From assembly GCF_022829295.1 (NCBI RefSeq), contig NZ_JAKSYH010000209.1, positions 1 through 64,000 on the forward strand: 64,000 nt of DNA, written 5' to 3'. The notes under the pieces were generated by a model. It made no database searches and had not been told where the DNA came from. It worked only from the letters and a program-made list of their open reading frames with translations. A program made the translations under genes and the position numbers. This document shows, in pieces, positions 7,808 through 15,562 of this stretch (the stretch's first letter is position 1; every line of letters begins with the position of its first letter). Origin of the DNA: Methylobacterium sp. J-088 (lineage in GTDB: Bacteria > Pseudomonadota > Alphaproteobacteria > Rhizobiales > Beijerinckiaceae).

Positions 7808-8140
7808 TCAATCGTCGTCGTCGTCGTCGTCGTGACCGTTCGCGCCGTTCAGGCCGTTGATCTTGGCCTTGAGCACGTTCGAGGGCTTGAACACCATCAC
7901 CTGACGCGGCTCGATCGCCACTTCGACCCCGGTCTTGGGGTTGCGGCCGACGCGCTTGCCCTTGCTGCGCACCACGAAGGAGCCGAACGAGGACAGCTTC
8001 ACCGTCTCGCCGCCAGCCAGGCAGCTGCAGATCTCCGAGAGGACGGTCTCGACGAGGGCGGCCGACTCGGTCCGCGACAGGCCCACCTGATGGTAGACGG
8101 CCTCGCTCAAGTCGGCGCGCGTCACCGTCTTGCCTGCCAT
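7808..8140 (-). CDS. ihfA: Integration host factor subunit alpha with poly-Asp tail
   Basis: DNA-bending nucleoid protein of the HU/IHF family, normally a heterodimer with IhfB. The 110-residue product has the expected body: ADLSEAVYHQVGLSRTESA, VKLSSFGSFVVRSK and the beta-arm tip GRNPKTGVEVAIEPRQV with the DNA-intercalating proline. The C-terminus is unusual: after KINGLNGANGH come seven Asp residues encoded by six GAC codons and one GAT. The start MAGKTVTRADL at 8140 is standard; AGGGGA lies just upstream. It is downstream of fabH and plsX on the same strand, the usual alphaproteobacterial order. Confidence 0.93.
   Translation of the reverse strand: MAGKTVTRADLSEAVYHQVGLSRTESAALVETVLSEICSCLAGGETVKLSSFGSFVVRSKGKRVGRNPKTGVEVAIEPRQVMVFKPSNVLKAKINGLNGANGHDDDDDDD
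7811..7834. repeat. GTC/GAC trinucleotide repeat in ihfA
   Basis: Six perfect copies of GTC (7814-7831, GAC on the coding strand) flanked by ATC and GTG encode the aspartate tail of IhfA, ending directly at the stop codon. Such a trinucleotide run can change copy number by replication slippage without shifting the frame. Confidence 0.9.
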
Positions 8141-8306
8141 GCCGTGTCCCCTCGCCCGCGTCTTTCGTCCCACGGCGTCGGGCGCAGCAAACTGAGCCGC
8201 ACTCGACGCTGAAGACGTATCCCTATGATCCGGCACGCTAATCGGCGCTCCGCCCCCGGTCAACCGCGCGGGCGCATCGAATTGTTTCGGGCTGACACCG
8301 AAAGCG

Positions 8307-9314
8307 TCACCAGCGGATCAGCCCCGCCCCCCAGCTGAAGCCGCCGCCGATCGCCTCGATCATCACCAGATCGCCCGTCTGGATGCGCCCGTCGCGCCGG
8401 GCCACGTCGAGGGCGAGTGGGATCGAGGCCGCCGAGGTGTTGCCGTGCCGATCCACCGTCAGCACGATCTTCTCACGGGCGATCCCGAGCTTGTCGGCCG
8501 AGGCCTCGATAATCCGCCGGTTGGCCTGATGGGGCACGAACCACGTGAGGTCGTCGGCCGTGAGGCCGGCCTGCGCGAACGCCGCGACGATCACGTCGGT
8601 GACTTGGCCCACGGCGAAGCGGAACACGTCGCGCCCCTCCATGCGCAAGTGGCCGACGGTGCCGGTGGAGCCCGGTCCGCCGTTGACGTAGAGCTTTTCG
8701 CGGTGCCGCCCGTCCGAGCGCAGACTCGTGCTGAGCACGCCGCGGCCCTCCGCGTCCGCGCGGGCCTCCAGCACGATCGCGCCGGCCCCGTCGCCGAACA
8801 GCACACAGGTGGTGCGGTCCTCCCAATCGAGGATCCGCGAGAACGTCTCCGCGCCGATCACCAGCGCCCGGCGGGCCGCCCCGGTGGTCAGGAACTTGTC
8901 GGCGGTGGAGACCCCGAACACGAAGCCGGCGCAGACCGCCTGGAGATCGAAGGCCGCGCCCTGGTGGATGCCCAGCGCCGCCTGGATCTGCGTGGCGGTC
9001 GCGGGGAACGTATGGTCCGGCGTCGAGGTCGCGCAGATCACGAGGTCGATGTCGTCGCCCGTCAGCCCGGCATCGTCGAGCGCGGCCTGGGCGGCCCGGG
9101 TCCCGAGCACCGAGGTGGTCTCGCCGGGCCCGGCGATGTGGCGCTGGCGGATCCCGGTGCGCTGGACGATCCATTCGTCGGAGGTGTCGACCCGCTCGGC
9201 GAGGGCGGCGTTCGTCACCACCGTCTCGGGCAGACACGAGCCGGTCCCGACCACCACCGAGCGCAGCGGGGGCGTGCGCCGGCTCTGTTCGGGGTCAGTG
9301 CGGAGGGTTGCCAT
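8307..9314 (-). CDS. fabH: 3-oxoacyl-ACP synthase III (KAS III)
   Basis: Condenses acetyl-CoA with malonyl-ACP to start type II fatty acid synthesis. The 335-residue protein has the full catalytic triad: Cys128 in LQAVCAGF, His262 in HQANRRI and Asn292 in GNTSAAS. The N-terminal signature TSDEWIVQRTGIRQRH and LFGDGAGAIVL are also present. It starts with ATG at 9314; the first 18 residues are a variable extension. It sits 80 bases downstream of plsX and upstream of ihfA, so lipid synthesis genes and a nucleoid protein gene share a transcription direction and probably an operon. Confidence 0.95.
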   Translation of the reverse strand: MATLRTDPEQSRRTPPLRSVVVGTGSCLPETVVTNAALAERVDTSDEWIVQRTGIRQRHIAGPGETTSVLGTRAAQAALDDAGLTGDDIDLVICATSTPDHTFPATATQIQAALGIHQGAAFDLQAVCAGFVFGVSTADKFLTTGAARRALVIGAETFSRILDWEDRTTCVLFGDGAGAIVLEARADAEGRGVLSTSLRSDGRHREKLYVNGGPGSTGTVGHLRMEGRDVFRFAVGQVTDVIVAAFAQAGLTADDLTWFVPHQANRRIIEASADKLGIAREKIVLTVDRHGNTSAASIPLALDVARRDGRIQTGDLVMIEAIGGGFSWGAGLIRW

Positions 9315-9394
9315 CTCTGTCCTTCCCGGACGGCTCCGACATCACGACCGTTGCGTGTGATGCCGGAGCAATCCGTTTTCCATCCTGCACGGCG

Positions 9395-10429
9395 TTACGC
9401 CGGCGCCAGGGCCGCCGTCTGGTCGAGCATCTCGCGGATCGTGCGGATCATGTCGTGGCGGGCCATGTCGTGCGCCAGATCGACGGCGGCGGCGAACCCT
9501 TGCGCATTTTCCGAACCGTGGCTCTTGATGACGATGCCTTCGAGTCCGAGGAACACGCCGCCATTGGCCCGGCTCGGGTTCATCTTGTCCTTCAGCGCCC
9601 GGAACGCCTGCCGGGCGAACAGCGCACCGATCTTGGCGGCGAGCGTCCGGGTCATGGCGGCGCGGAGATACGTGCCGATCTGCTTGGCGGTGCCCTCGGC
9701 GGTCTTGAGGGCGATGTTTCCCGTGAAACCTTCGGTCACCACCACGTCGACCGTGCCGCGGCCGAGATCCGTGCCTTCCACGAAGCCGTGGTAGGTCAGC
9801 CCCGGATTCTCTAACTCGCGCAGGATCCGTGCGGCCTCCTTGACCGCCTCGTTGCCCTTCATCTCCTCGGTGCCGACGTTGAGCAGGCCGACGGTGGGCC
9901 GTTCGAGGTCGAACACGATCCGCGCCATGGCCGAGCCCATCACGGCCATCTCGACGAGGTGCTCGGCATCCGTCCCGATGGTGGCGCCGACATCGAGCAC
10001 GACGCTCTCGCCGCGCACGGTCGGCCACAGGCAGGCGATGGCCGGACGCTCGATGCCCGACATGGTCTTCAGGCAGATCTTCGACATCGCCATCAGGGCG
10101 CCGGTGTTGCCGGCCGACACGCAAGCCTGGGCCTGACCGTCGCGCACCGCCTGGATCGCCTGCCACATGGAGGACTTGCCCCGGCCCTGGCGCACCGCCT
10201 GGCTTGGCTTGTCGTCCATCGCGACCGCCACGCTGGTGTGGCGGATCTCGACGCAGTCCCTGAGCCGGGGTTCCTTGGCGACGAGCGGGGCGATCACCGC
10301 CTCGTCGCCGAACATCAGGAAGGTGGTCTCGGGATGGCGCTCACGGGCCAGCGCCGCACCGGGCACGACCGTGGAGGGCCCGTGGTCGCCGCCCATGGCG
10401 TCGAGCGAGATGCACACGCGTTGGGACAT
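9395..10429 (-). CDS. plsX: Phosphate acyltransferase PlsX
   Basis: Transfers the acyl group from acyl-ACP to inorganic phosphate, giving acyl-phosphate for PlsY in phospholipid synthesis; a peripheral membrane enzyme. The 344-residue protein shows SLDAMGGDHGPSTVVPGA at the N-terminus, SAGNTGALMAMS, LLNVGTEEMKGNE and VTEGFTGNIALKT, all family landmarks. The start MSQRVCISLDAMGG at 10429 is chosen over a longer arginine-rich frame. It leads the plsX-fabH-ihfA run. A 385-base gap separates it from the DUF177 gene upstream. Confidence 0.95.
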   Translation of the reverse strand: MSQRVCISLDAMGGDHGPSTVVPGAALARERHPETTFLMFGDEAVIAPLVAKEPRLRDCVEIRHTSVAVAMDDKPSQAVRQGRGKSSMWQAIQAVRDGQAQACVSAGNTGALMAMSKICLKTMSGIERPAIACLWPTVRGESVVLDVGATIGTDAEHLVEMAVMGSAMARIVFDLERPTVGLLNVGTEEMKGNEAVKEAARILRELENPGLTYHGFVEGTDLGRGTVDVVVTEGFTGNIALKTAEGTAKQIGTYLRAAMTRTLAAKIGALFARQAFRALKDKMNPSRANGGVFLGLEGIVIKSHGSENAQGFAAAVDLAHDMARHDMIRTIREMLDQTAALAPA

Positions 10430-10814
10430 GTCGGTAGCGGGTCGCAGGTCTCGGCGGGGGATCCGGCGGGAGGGGTCCCACCGGGCGCGGCGGACCATAG
10501 CGATACCGGCCCGGCGGGCAAATGAAATCGGGCGCCGGACGGTTCCGTTCTTCGCCGGAGGGGGCGAAGGCAGCGTTTTCGGGGTGTTCGCCTGCGGGCG
10601 TCACGCCCGCTCGCCGCCCGAGTCCCTCAAGCACACCTTTTTTCCCGGACGGGTGGAGCGTCAGCGGAACCTGATCCGGCACACGGAGCGTCGCGCAAGC
10701 GGCACAGCGTGTTGCATAAGAGCGCTTCGCGTCCTTGCGCGCGGGGGATCCCGGGCCGCTTCCGCTGGCGCTGCATGCGCCCGGGGGAGGGCCGGCGCGG
10801 CGCGGCGCGAAAAG
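10430..10814. other. Gap between the DUF177 gene and plsX, no gene seen
   Basis: This 385-base gap separates two genes that usually form one transcript. It holds a short perfect palindrome, GCGGGCG TCA CGCCCGC, at 10594-10610, and a T6 run at 10638-10643. No rpmF reading frame is seen here, although in many bacteria rpmF lies between the DUF177 gene and plsX. It probably contains the plsX promoter, but no clear -35/-10 pair stands out. Confidence 0.5.
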
Positions 10815-11342
10815 TCAGCCCTCGCCGTCCCGCAGCTTGCCCAGGGCGGCGAGCGGCCCCGCATCGTCGCCGGCCACCACCGGCTCGAAGGCGGTGCCGG
10901 GCTTGCGCGGATAGGGGTCGAGCCCCAGCGCCAGGAACTCGGCGGTGAGCGCACCGAAATCGAGGCGTCCGCCCACCAGGGGATCGGGGATGTCGACATC
11001 CTCGGCATCGGTGCCGGCGAGTTGGTCGGTGTCGGTGAACACGACCTCCACCAGCTCGTGGACCGGCCCCTCGAACGGTTCGAGGCTGACGGTGCAGACC
11101 TGCGTTACCAGAGCGTCCACGGTGCCGGTCACGATGAGGCGGCTGGTGGCGCCCGAAATCGCGAACCGCCCGACCAGATCGCGGAGTCCCGGAATCTTGA
11201 AGTCCGCTGCGAGCGCCGCGCACTCGGCCGGGCTCGCCTCGACCGTGACGGCGCCCCGTCCCTGGGGCAGGCGCTCGACATTGACCCAGCGCACGAGCGG
11301 GCCGCTCTCGTGCGGATTCTCCCGGCGGCTGTCCCGGCTCAT
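10815..11342 (-). CDS. DUF177 (YceD-like) protein
   Basis: A 175-residue DUF177/YceD family protein; the E. coli relative is linked to 23S rRNA processing, but the alphaproteobacterial role is not established. Family marks: LVRWVNVERLPQGRGAVTVE at the start, a conserved Cys in VTQVCTVSLEPFEGPV, and DPLVGGRLDFGALTAEFLAL followed by LDPYPRKPG. The ATG at 11342 overlaps the stop of the chaperone gene as ATGA. It precedes plsX in the conserved alphaproteobacterial order. Confidence 0.88.
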   Translation of the reverse strand: MSRDSRRENPHESGPLVRWVNVERLPQGRGAVTVEASPAECAALAADFKIPGLRDLVGRFAISGATSRLIVTGTVDALVTQVCTVSLEPFEGPVHELVEVVFTDTDQLAGTDAEDVDIPDPLVGGRLDFGALTAEFLALGLDPYPRKPGTAFEPVVAGDDAGPLAALGKLRDGEG

Positions 11343-11902
11343 GCGATGGCTCCTCTTGCTTCGTCAGCCTGCGCGAAGCCCTCCGGTTCCGGGAAGGGCG
11401 GCCCGGACCCGAGCAGGGTGTCGAGATCGGCGCCGGCGAGGGCTTCGTCGGCCGCCTGCACATAGGTGGCAAGCCCAGCCCCGTCGCCCTCGCCGCCCAG
11501 TACGTTGCGGATGAGGACCGCGCGCAGGGCCGCCGTGTCGCCCGCGTCCAGGGCGGTGTCGTAGCCGGTGGCCCGGCCGTAGAAGGCCGCGCCGAGCTTC
11601 TTCATCCGCTTGCCCACGCCCATGTCGCCGACACCCAGCTCGCGCAAGGAGGCGTCGAGCTGGGTGAAGACGGAATTCACGAGATCCTGCGCCACCTCGG
11701 CAGACGGGGCCGGCAGCCGGTTCAGCTGGCGCAGGACCAGGATGGCGTGCAGGCACAGGGCCTCGAACCGGCCCTCCACGGTGTCGGGCACGCCGAGGCG
11801 GAGGTAGAGACCCGGGTGGCGGGCCGCCATGCTGAGCGCCACGTGCAGGCCTTCGACGGCCTGCCGCCGCGCATTCGCCCGTCGGAACAGCCGCGCGATC
11901 AT
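11339..11902 (-). CDS. Ubiquinol-cytochrome c chaperone family protein (CBP3-like)
   Basis: A 187-residue member of the CBP3/ubiquinol-cytochrome c chaperone family, which helps assemble the cytochrome bc1 complex in mitochondria. Family features include RRQAVEGLHVALSMAARHPG, the core YLRLGVPDTVEGRFEALCLH, and VFTQLDASLRELGVGDMGVG followed by KRMKKLGAAFYGRATGYD. The start at 11902 (MIARLFRRAN) matches the usual family opening; an ATG ten codons upstream is also in frame. It overlaps the DUF177 start by four bases. Confidence 0.88.
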   Translation of the reverse strand: MIARLFRRANARRQAVEGLHVALSMAARHPGLYLRLGVPDTVEGRFEALCLHAILVLRQLNRLPAPSAEVAQDLVNSVFTQLDASLRELGVGDMGVGKRMKKLGAAFYGRATGYDTALDAGDTAALRAVLIRNVLGGEGDGAGLATYVQAADEALAGADLDTLLGSGPPFPEPEGFAQADEARGAIA

Positions 11903-12057
11903 CGATGCCACACCCCGGTGTTCTGTGGCCAAGCTTGCCTTGTCAAAGCCATAACCCCGCGGTACGGCAACCCACGCCCAGGGCGCAAGCGTCGTCGGAA
12001 TTCCGTGTCCGCGGCATCGTTTGCATCCTGTCCGTCCACACGTTTTCTGGGGGCCCG

Positions 12058-12555
12058 ATGCGGCGCCGTCTCGTCCAGTCCTTCGCGCGTCTCGCCCTGG
12101 TCGGGCTCGCGGGAGCCGGCCTGTCCGGCTGCATCGGCGAGGAGCTGCGCCACGGCTATCAGGTCGACCAGGCGGCGCTCGCCACGGTCAAGCCCGGCAT
12201 GAGCCCCGAGCAGGTGCTGCAGATCCTCGGAACGCCCTCGACCGTGTCCACGGTGGGCAACAAGTCCTGGTACTACATCTCCCAGAACACCCGCCGCACG
12301 ATCATGTTCATGGGCGAGCAGGTCGAGGATCAGAAGGTCACGGCCGTCTATTTCAGCCCCGCCTTCAAGGTCGAGCGCGTGGCGCTCTACGGCCTGCAGG
12401 ACGGGCGGGTGTTCGACTTCATCGAGCGCACCACGCCGACGAGCGGCGCCGACCGGGCCTTCATCAGCCAGCTGTTCCGCGGCCTGACCCGCTACGAGCC
12501 GTTCGGCAGCGGCAACGGCGCCAGCGTCGTTCCGGGCGCCAACCGCGGCCAGTGA
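12058..12555 (+). CDS. bamE: Outer membrane assembly lipoprotein BamE
   Basis: Small lipoprotein of the BAM complex that inserts outer membrane proteins. The 165-residue precursor has a signal peptide with lipobox LSGC (Cys25 lipidated) and the BamE/SmpA domain: DQAALATVKPGMSPEQVLQI then GTPSTVS and WYYISQNTRR. A C-terminal extension rich in Gly and Asn follows. The start MRRRLVQSFARL at 12058 places a proper signal peptide at the N-terminus. It is divergent from the chaperone gene, and its 3' end overlaps the HAD gene on the other strand. Confidence 0.9.
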   Translation: MRRRLVQSFARLALVGLAGAGLSGCIGEELRHGYQVDQAALATVKPGMSPEQVLQILGTPSTVSTVGNKSWYYISQNTRRTIMFMGEQVEDQKVTAVYFSPAFKVERVALYGLQDGRVFDFIERTTPTSGADRAFISQLFRGLTRYEPFGSGNGASVVPGANRGQ

Positions 12556-13184
12556 GCCGGAGCGCCCGCCAGCAGGCGGGCGATCTCCCCGGGATTCGAG
12601 AACAGGTATTCGGGCCCCTGCGCCGCCAGCGCCTGGGGGTCCGTGTAACCCCACGCCACAGCACCGAACGGGCAGCCAAGGGCGCGCGCCGCCTCCAGGT
12701 CGCGGATCTCGTCGCCGATGCACAGCGCCTGCGCCGGCACCACGCCCCGGCGCGCGAGGAGCCGCCGCAGGCGCCGCGCCTTTCCGAACAGTGAAGCCCC
12801 GCAGGCATAGGCGTCGATCTGCGCGGCGTTGTCCGGTCCGAGCACCCGCCGCACCGTGTCGGCCCGGTTCGACGACAGGATCGCCATCGGCACGCCGGCC
12901 TGCGCGAGTCCCGCCAGCATCTCCGGCACGCCCGGGAACAACGCGATCTGCGCCGCGTCCCGGGCCGCGAGCGCGTGCATGTGGCGGGCGATGAGCGGCA
13001 GCTTCCAGCGCGGGATGCCGAGATGCGCCACGATCGCGCGGGCCCCCTGAAGGCGCAGGCCCTCGACCTCGTGCGCCTCGACCTGGCGGAAGCGGTAGCG
13101 CTCGGCGACGCCGTTCATGACCGAGCAGAACCAGTCGAAGCTGTCGGCCAGGGTCCCGTCGAAGTCGAGCACGACGAGGCGCAG
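12492..13184 (-). CDS. HAD family phosphatase-like hydrolase
   Basis: Haloacid dehalogenase-type hydrolase similar to phosphoglycolate phosphatase. Motif I DFDGTLADS, motif II with Ser in AILSSNRAD, the Lys in FGKARRLRR and motif IV GDEIRDLEAAR are all present. The start is unsure: the natural opening of this family (MRLVVLDFDG) aligns with a CTG codon at 13184, which is used here. The frame stays open upstream to an ATG at 13430, but that part is translated intergenic repeat. The last 64 bases overlap the 3' end of bamE in antisense. The substrate is not known. Confidence 0.75.
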   Translation of the reverse strand: MRLVVLDFDGTLADSFDWFCSVMNGVAERYRFRQVEAHEVEGLRLQGARAIVAHLGIPRWKLPLIARHMHALAARDAAQIALFPGVPEMLAGLAQAGVPMAILSSNRADTVRRVLGPDNAAQIDAYACGASLFGKARRLRRLLARRGVVPAQALCIGDEIRDLEAARALGCPFGAVAWGYTDPQALAAQGPEYLFSNPGEIARLLAGAPAHWPRLAPGTTLAPLPLPNGS

Positions 13185-13218
13185 CGAAGCGGCGAAGGTT
13201 CTGGCGAGCGCGCCAGGC

Positions 13219-13374
13219 TCCCTCTCCCGTGCGGGAGAGGGTTGGGGTGAGGGACGAGACGTCTCAGGATCGAGCACGCCAGTGCCGCCCGTGCCGGTTG
13301 CGCCCCTTTCGGAAGCCGCAAATCCCTCACCCGGCTTTCTGCGAAAGCAGACCTCTCCCGCACGGGAGAGGGGA
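13219..13374. repeat. R1 palindromic repeats in opposed pair
   Basis: A perfect 10-bp palindrome CCCTCTCCCG/CGGGAGAGGG (13220-13241) followed by GTTGGGGTGAGGGA faces a second copy CCTCTCCCG/CGGGAGAGG (13352-13371) preceded by TCCCTCACCC. The whole block is thus an inverted arrangement about 155 bp long, like a small non-autonomous repeat. It fills the gap upstream of the HAD gene (13185-13544), where no other gene is seen. Confidence 0.7.
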
Positions 13375-13544
13375 CCCGCGCCTCGCTCGGCGAAGACGGC
13401 ATCGCTGTCGTGTCCGGTGCGCGTTGCCATCGGGAAAAAGCTTAACTCCTACGCCTTGTGATGACGCACTCTCGCGGGCCGAGAAGGCGGCCCCGACCGA
13501 CCAGGGCGCCCACTGCGATGCACCGATAGGACGGAATCACAGTC

Positions 13545-15458
13545 TCAGGCCCGGAGGTTCTCGATCGGCACGCTGAGCCGCATCAACAGGCCCCCGGGCG
13601 CCCAATCGTGTTCCAGCACGCCGTCGAGCTGGCCGACGACGCTGCGCTCGGCCAGCACCGTGCCGAATCCCTTCCGGGACGGGGTTCCGGTGACCGGCGG
13701 GCCGCCGGCCTCCTGCCATGTCAGGGTATAGCGCCCCGCCTCCCGCAGCCCGCTCAAGGAGACGCCGCCCTCCTTGGTGGAGAGGCCGCCATACTTCATG
13801 GCGTTGGTGGCCTGCTCGTGCATGATCAGCGCCAGCGCGGTCGCGGTGCGCTCGCCGATCTCCACATCGTCCCCCGCGATGGCGACGCGCGCCTGCCCGC
13901 CCTCCTCGTAGGCGGCCATGATCAGGCGCATCAGGCCCAGCACCGTCTGCCCCGCCACCGCGGGCGCGCTGTCGGGGGAGTGCGGCCGGACATATTCGTG
14001 CGCCCGCGCCAGGGCACCGAGGCGCTCGCGGAACGCCTTGGCGAAGGGCTGGGCCGCGGGATCGCTGCGGGCGGTGAGCGCGGCCAAACCGCCGACCACC
14101 GCGAAGATGTTCTTGATCCGGTGCGACAGCTCGCGGATCAGCAGGTCGCGGGCCTCCTCGGCGCGCTTGGCCTCGCGCAGGTCTCGGGTCACGGTGGCGT
14201 AGCCGATCTCGGCCCCGGTCGGGTCCTGCACCGGGAAGATGTTGTAGAGCACCGCCACCGGCTCGCCCGTGACGAAGTGCCGGAACGCCAGTTCGCCCTC
14301 CCAGAACCCGTTCCGGCGCACCGCCGGCATCGCGGTCTCCTCCAGGATGCGGCGGCTGTCCGCGGTGAAGAAATCGGGGATCCGGTGCTGGCGGGCGGTG
14401 GCGAGATCGGGCAGGCCGATCAGCGCCAGGGCGGCCTCGTTGAGATGGGTGACCGCGCCGTCCAGGGTGCAGAGACCGATGAAGTCCTTGGAGGTCTCGA
14501 CGATGGCGGCGAGCTTGCGCGCCTCGGCCTCGGCCCGCTTGAGGTCGTCGATGTCGGTGCAGGTGCCGAACCAGCGCTCGATCCGCCCGTCGGCATCGCG
14601 GATCGGCATGGCGCGGCCCAGCGTCCAGCGATAGGCGCCGTCGCGATGGCGCAGGCGGTACTCGATCTCGTAGGGATCGCCGGTGGCCAGCGAGTGGCGC
14701 CAGCGCGCCCAGGCCCGCTCCTGGTCGGCGGGGTGGAACACATCGTTCCAGCCCTCGCCATCGGTGGAGCCGGAGGGCACGCCGGTGAACTCGTACCAGC
14801 GGTCGTTGTAGTAATCGTGGAACCCGTCGGGCCGGGTGGTCCAGACCATCTGGGGCATCGCCGCGGTCATCACCCGGAAGCGGCGCTCGCTCGCGGCGAT
14901 CTCGGCCTCGCGGCTCGCCACCTGCGCCAGGGTCCGCCGGTGCTCGAGCAGGCTGGAGATCTGACGGGCGAGCGCGGTGAGCGTGGCCGTCTGTTCCGTG
15001 TCGAGCCCATCCGGCCGCGGCGCCCGGTCGAGCACGCAGAGCGCGCCGAGCGGGATGCCCTGGGCACCCCGGATCGTGGCGCCGGCATAGAAGCGGAACC
15101 CCTCCGGGCCAGTTACCAGAGGATTCTCGATGGTCCTCGGATCGGCTGTCAGATCGGGGATGACGAGCAGGCCGTCGGACTCGATCGTGTAGGCGCAGAC
15201 CGAGCAATTGATCGGCAGCTCCCGTTCACCGAGCCCGACCTCCGACTTGAACCATTGCCTCTCGGCATCGACCAGACTGACCAGGGCGACCGGCGCGCGA
15301 CAGACATAGGCGGCGACCCGCACGAGATCGTCGTAAAGCGGCTCGGGCTCCGTATCGAGGATCGCGAGGTCGCGTAGCTCCGCGAGCCGTTCCGCGGTGC
15401 GCCAGGCGCCGCCGGCCGGTGGGGAAGCTGGGAGCGCGTGAGGTGCCGGCACATCCAT
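13545..15458 (-). CDS. HWE-type sensor histidine kinase (GAF-PAS-PAS)
   Basis: A soluble 637-residue kinase. An N-terminal GAF domain (about 30-175, LYDDLVRVAAYVC to ISSLLEHRR) is followed by two PAS domains (about 190-310 with WTTRPDGFHDYYNDRW, and about 325-435). The C-terminal HWE kinase carries the phospho-acceptor His in RELSHRIKNIFAV, the N box MHEQATNAMKYGGL and the WxE feature in TWQEAGGPP that names the family. No membrane segment is seen, so the signal is probably cytosolic (light, redox or a small ligand). The start at 15458 is one of two candidates. No response regulator gene is adjacent. Confidence 0.88.
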   Translation of the reverse strand: MDVPAPHALPASPPAGGAWRTAERLAELRDLAILDTEPEPLYDDLVRVAAYVCRAPVALVSLVDAERQWFKSEVGLGERELPINCSVCAYTIESDGLLVIPDLTADPRTIENPLVTGPEGFRFYAGATIRGAQGIPLGALCVLDRAPRPDGLDTEQTATLTALARQISSLLEHRRTLAQVASREAEIAASERRFRVMTAAMPQMVWTTRPDGFHDYYNDRWYEFTGVPSGSTDGEGWNDVFHPADQERAWARWRHSLATGDPYEIEYRLRHRDGAYRWTLGRAMPIRDADGRIERWFGTCTDIDDLKRAEAEARKLAAIVETSKDFIGLCTLDGAVTHLNEAALALIGLPDLATARQHRIPDFFTADSRRILEETAMPAVRRNGFWEGELAFRHFVTGEPVAVLYNIFPVQDPTGAEIGYATVTRDLREAKRAEEARDLLIRELSHRIKNIFAVVGGLAALTARSDPAAQPFAKAFRERLGALARAHEYVRPHSPDSAPAVAGQTVLGLMRLIMAAYEEGGQARVAIAGDDVEIGERTATALALIMHEQATNAMKYGGLSTKEGGVSLSGLREAGRYTLTWQEAGGPPVTGTPSRKGFGTVLAERSVVGQLDGVLEHDWAPGGLLMRLSVPIENLRA

Positions 15459-15562
15459 GGTTCGGCCGTCACATAGGCCTGTTGAGCTTCCCTGCCTAGG
15501 TGGCTGCGTAGACGATCGCCGCGCCCGCAACGGGCGCGGCGGCCGATCGGGCCCGTGATGCC

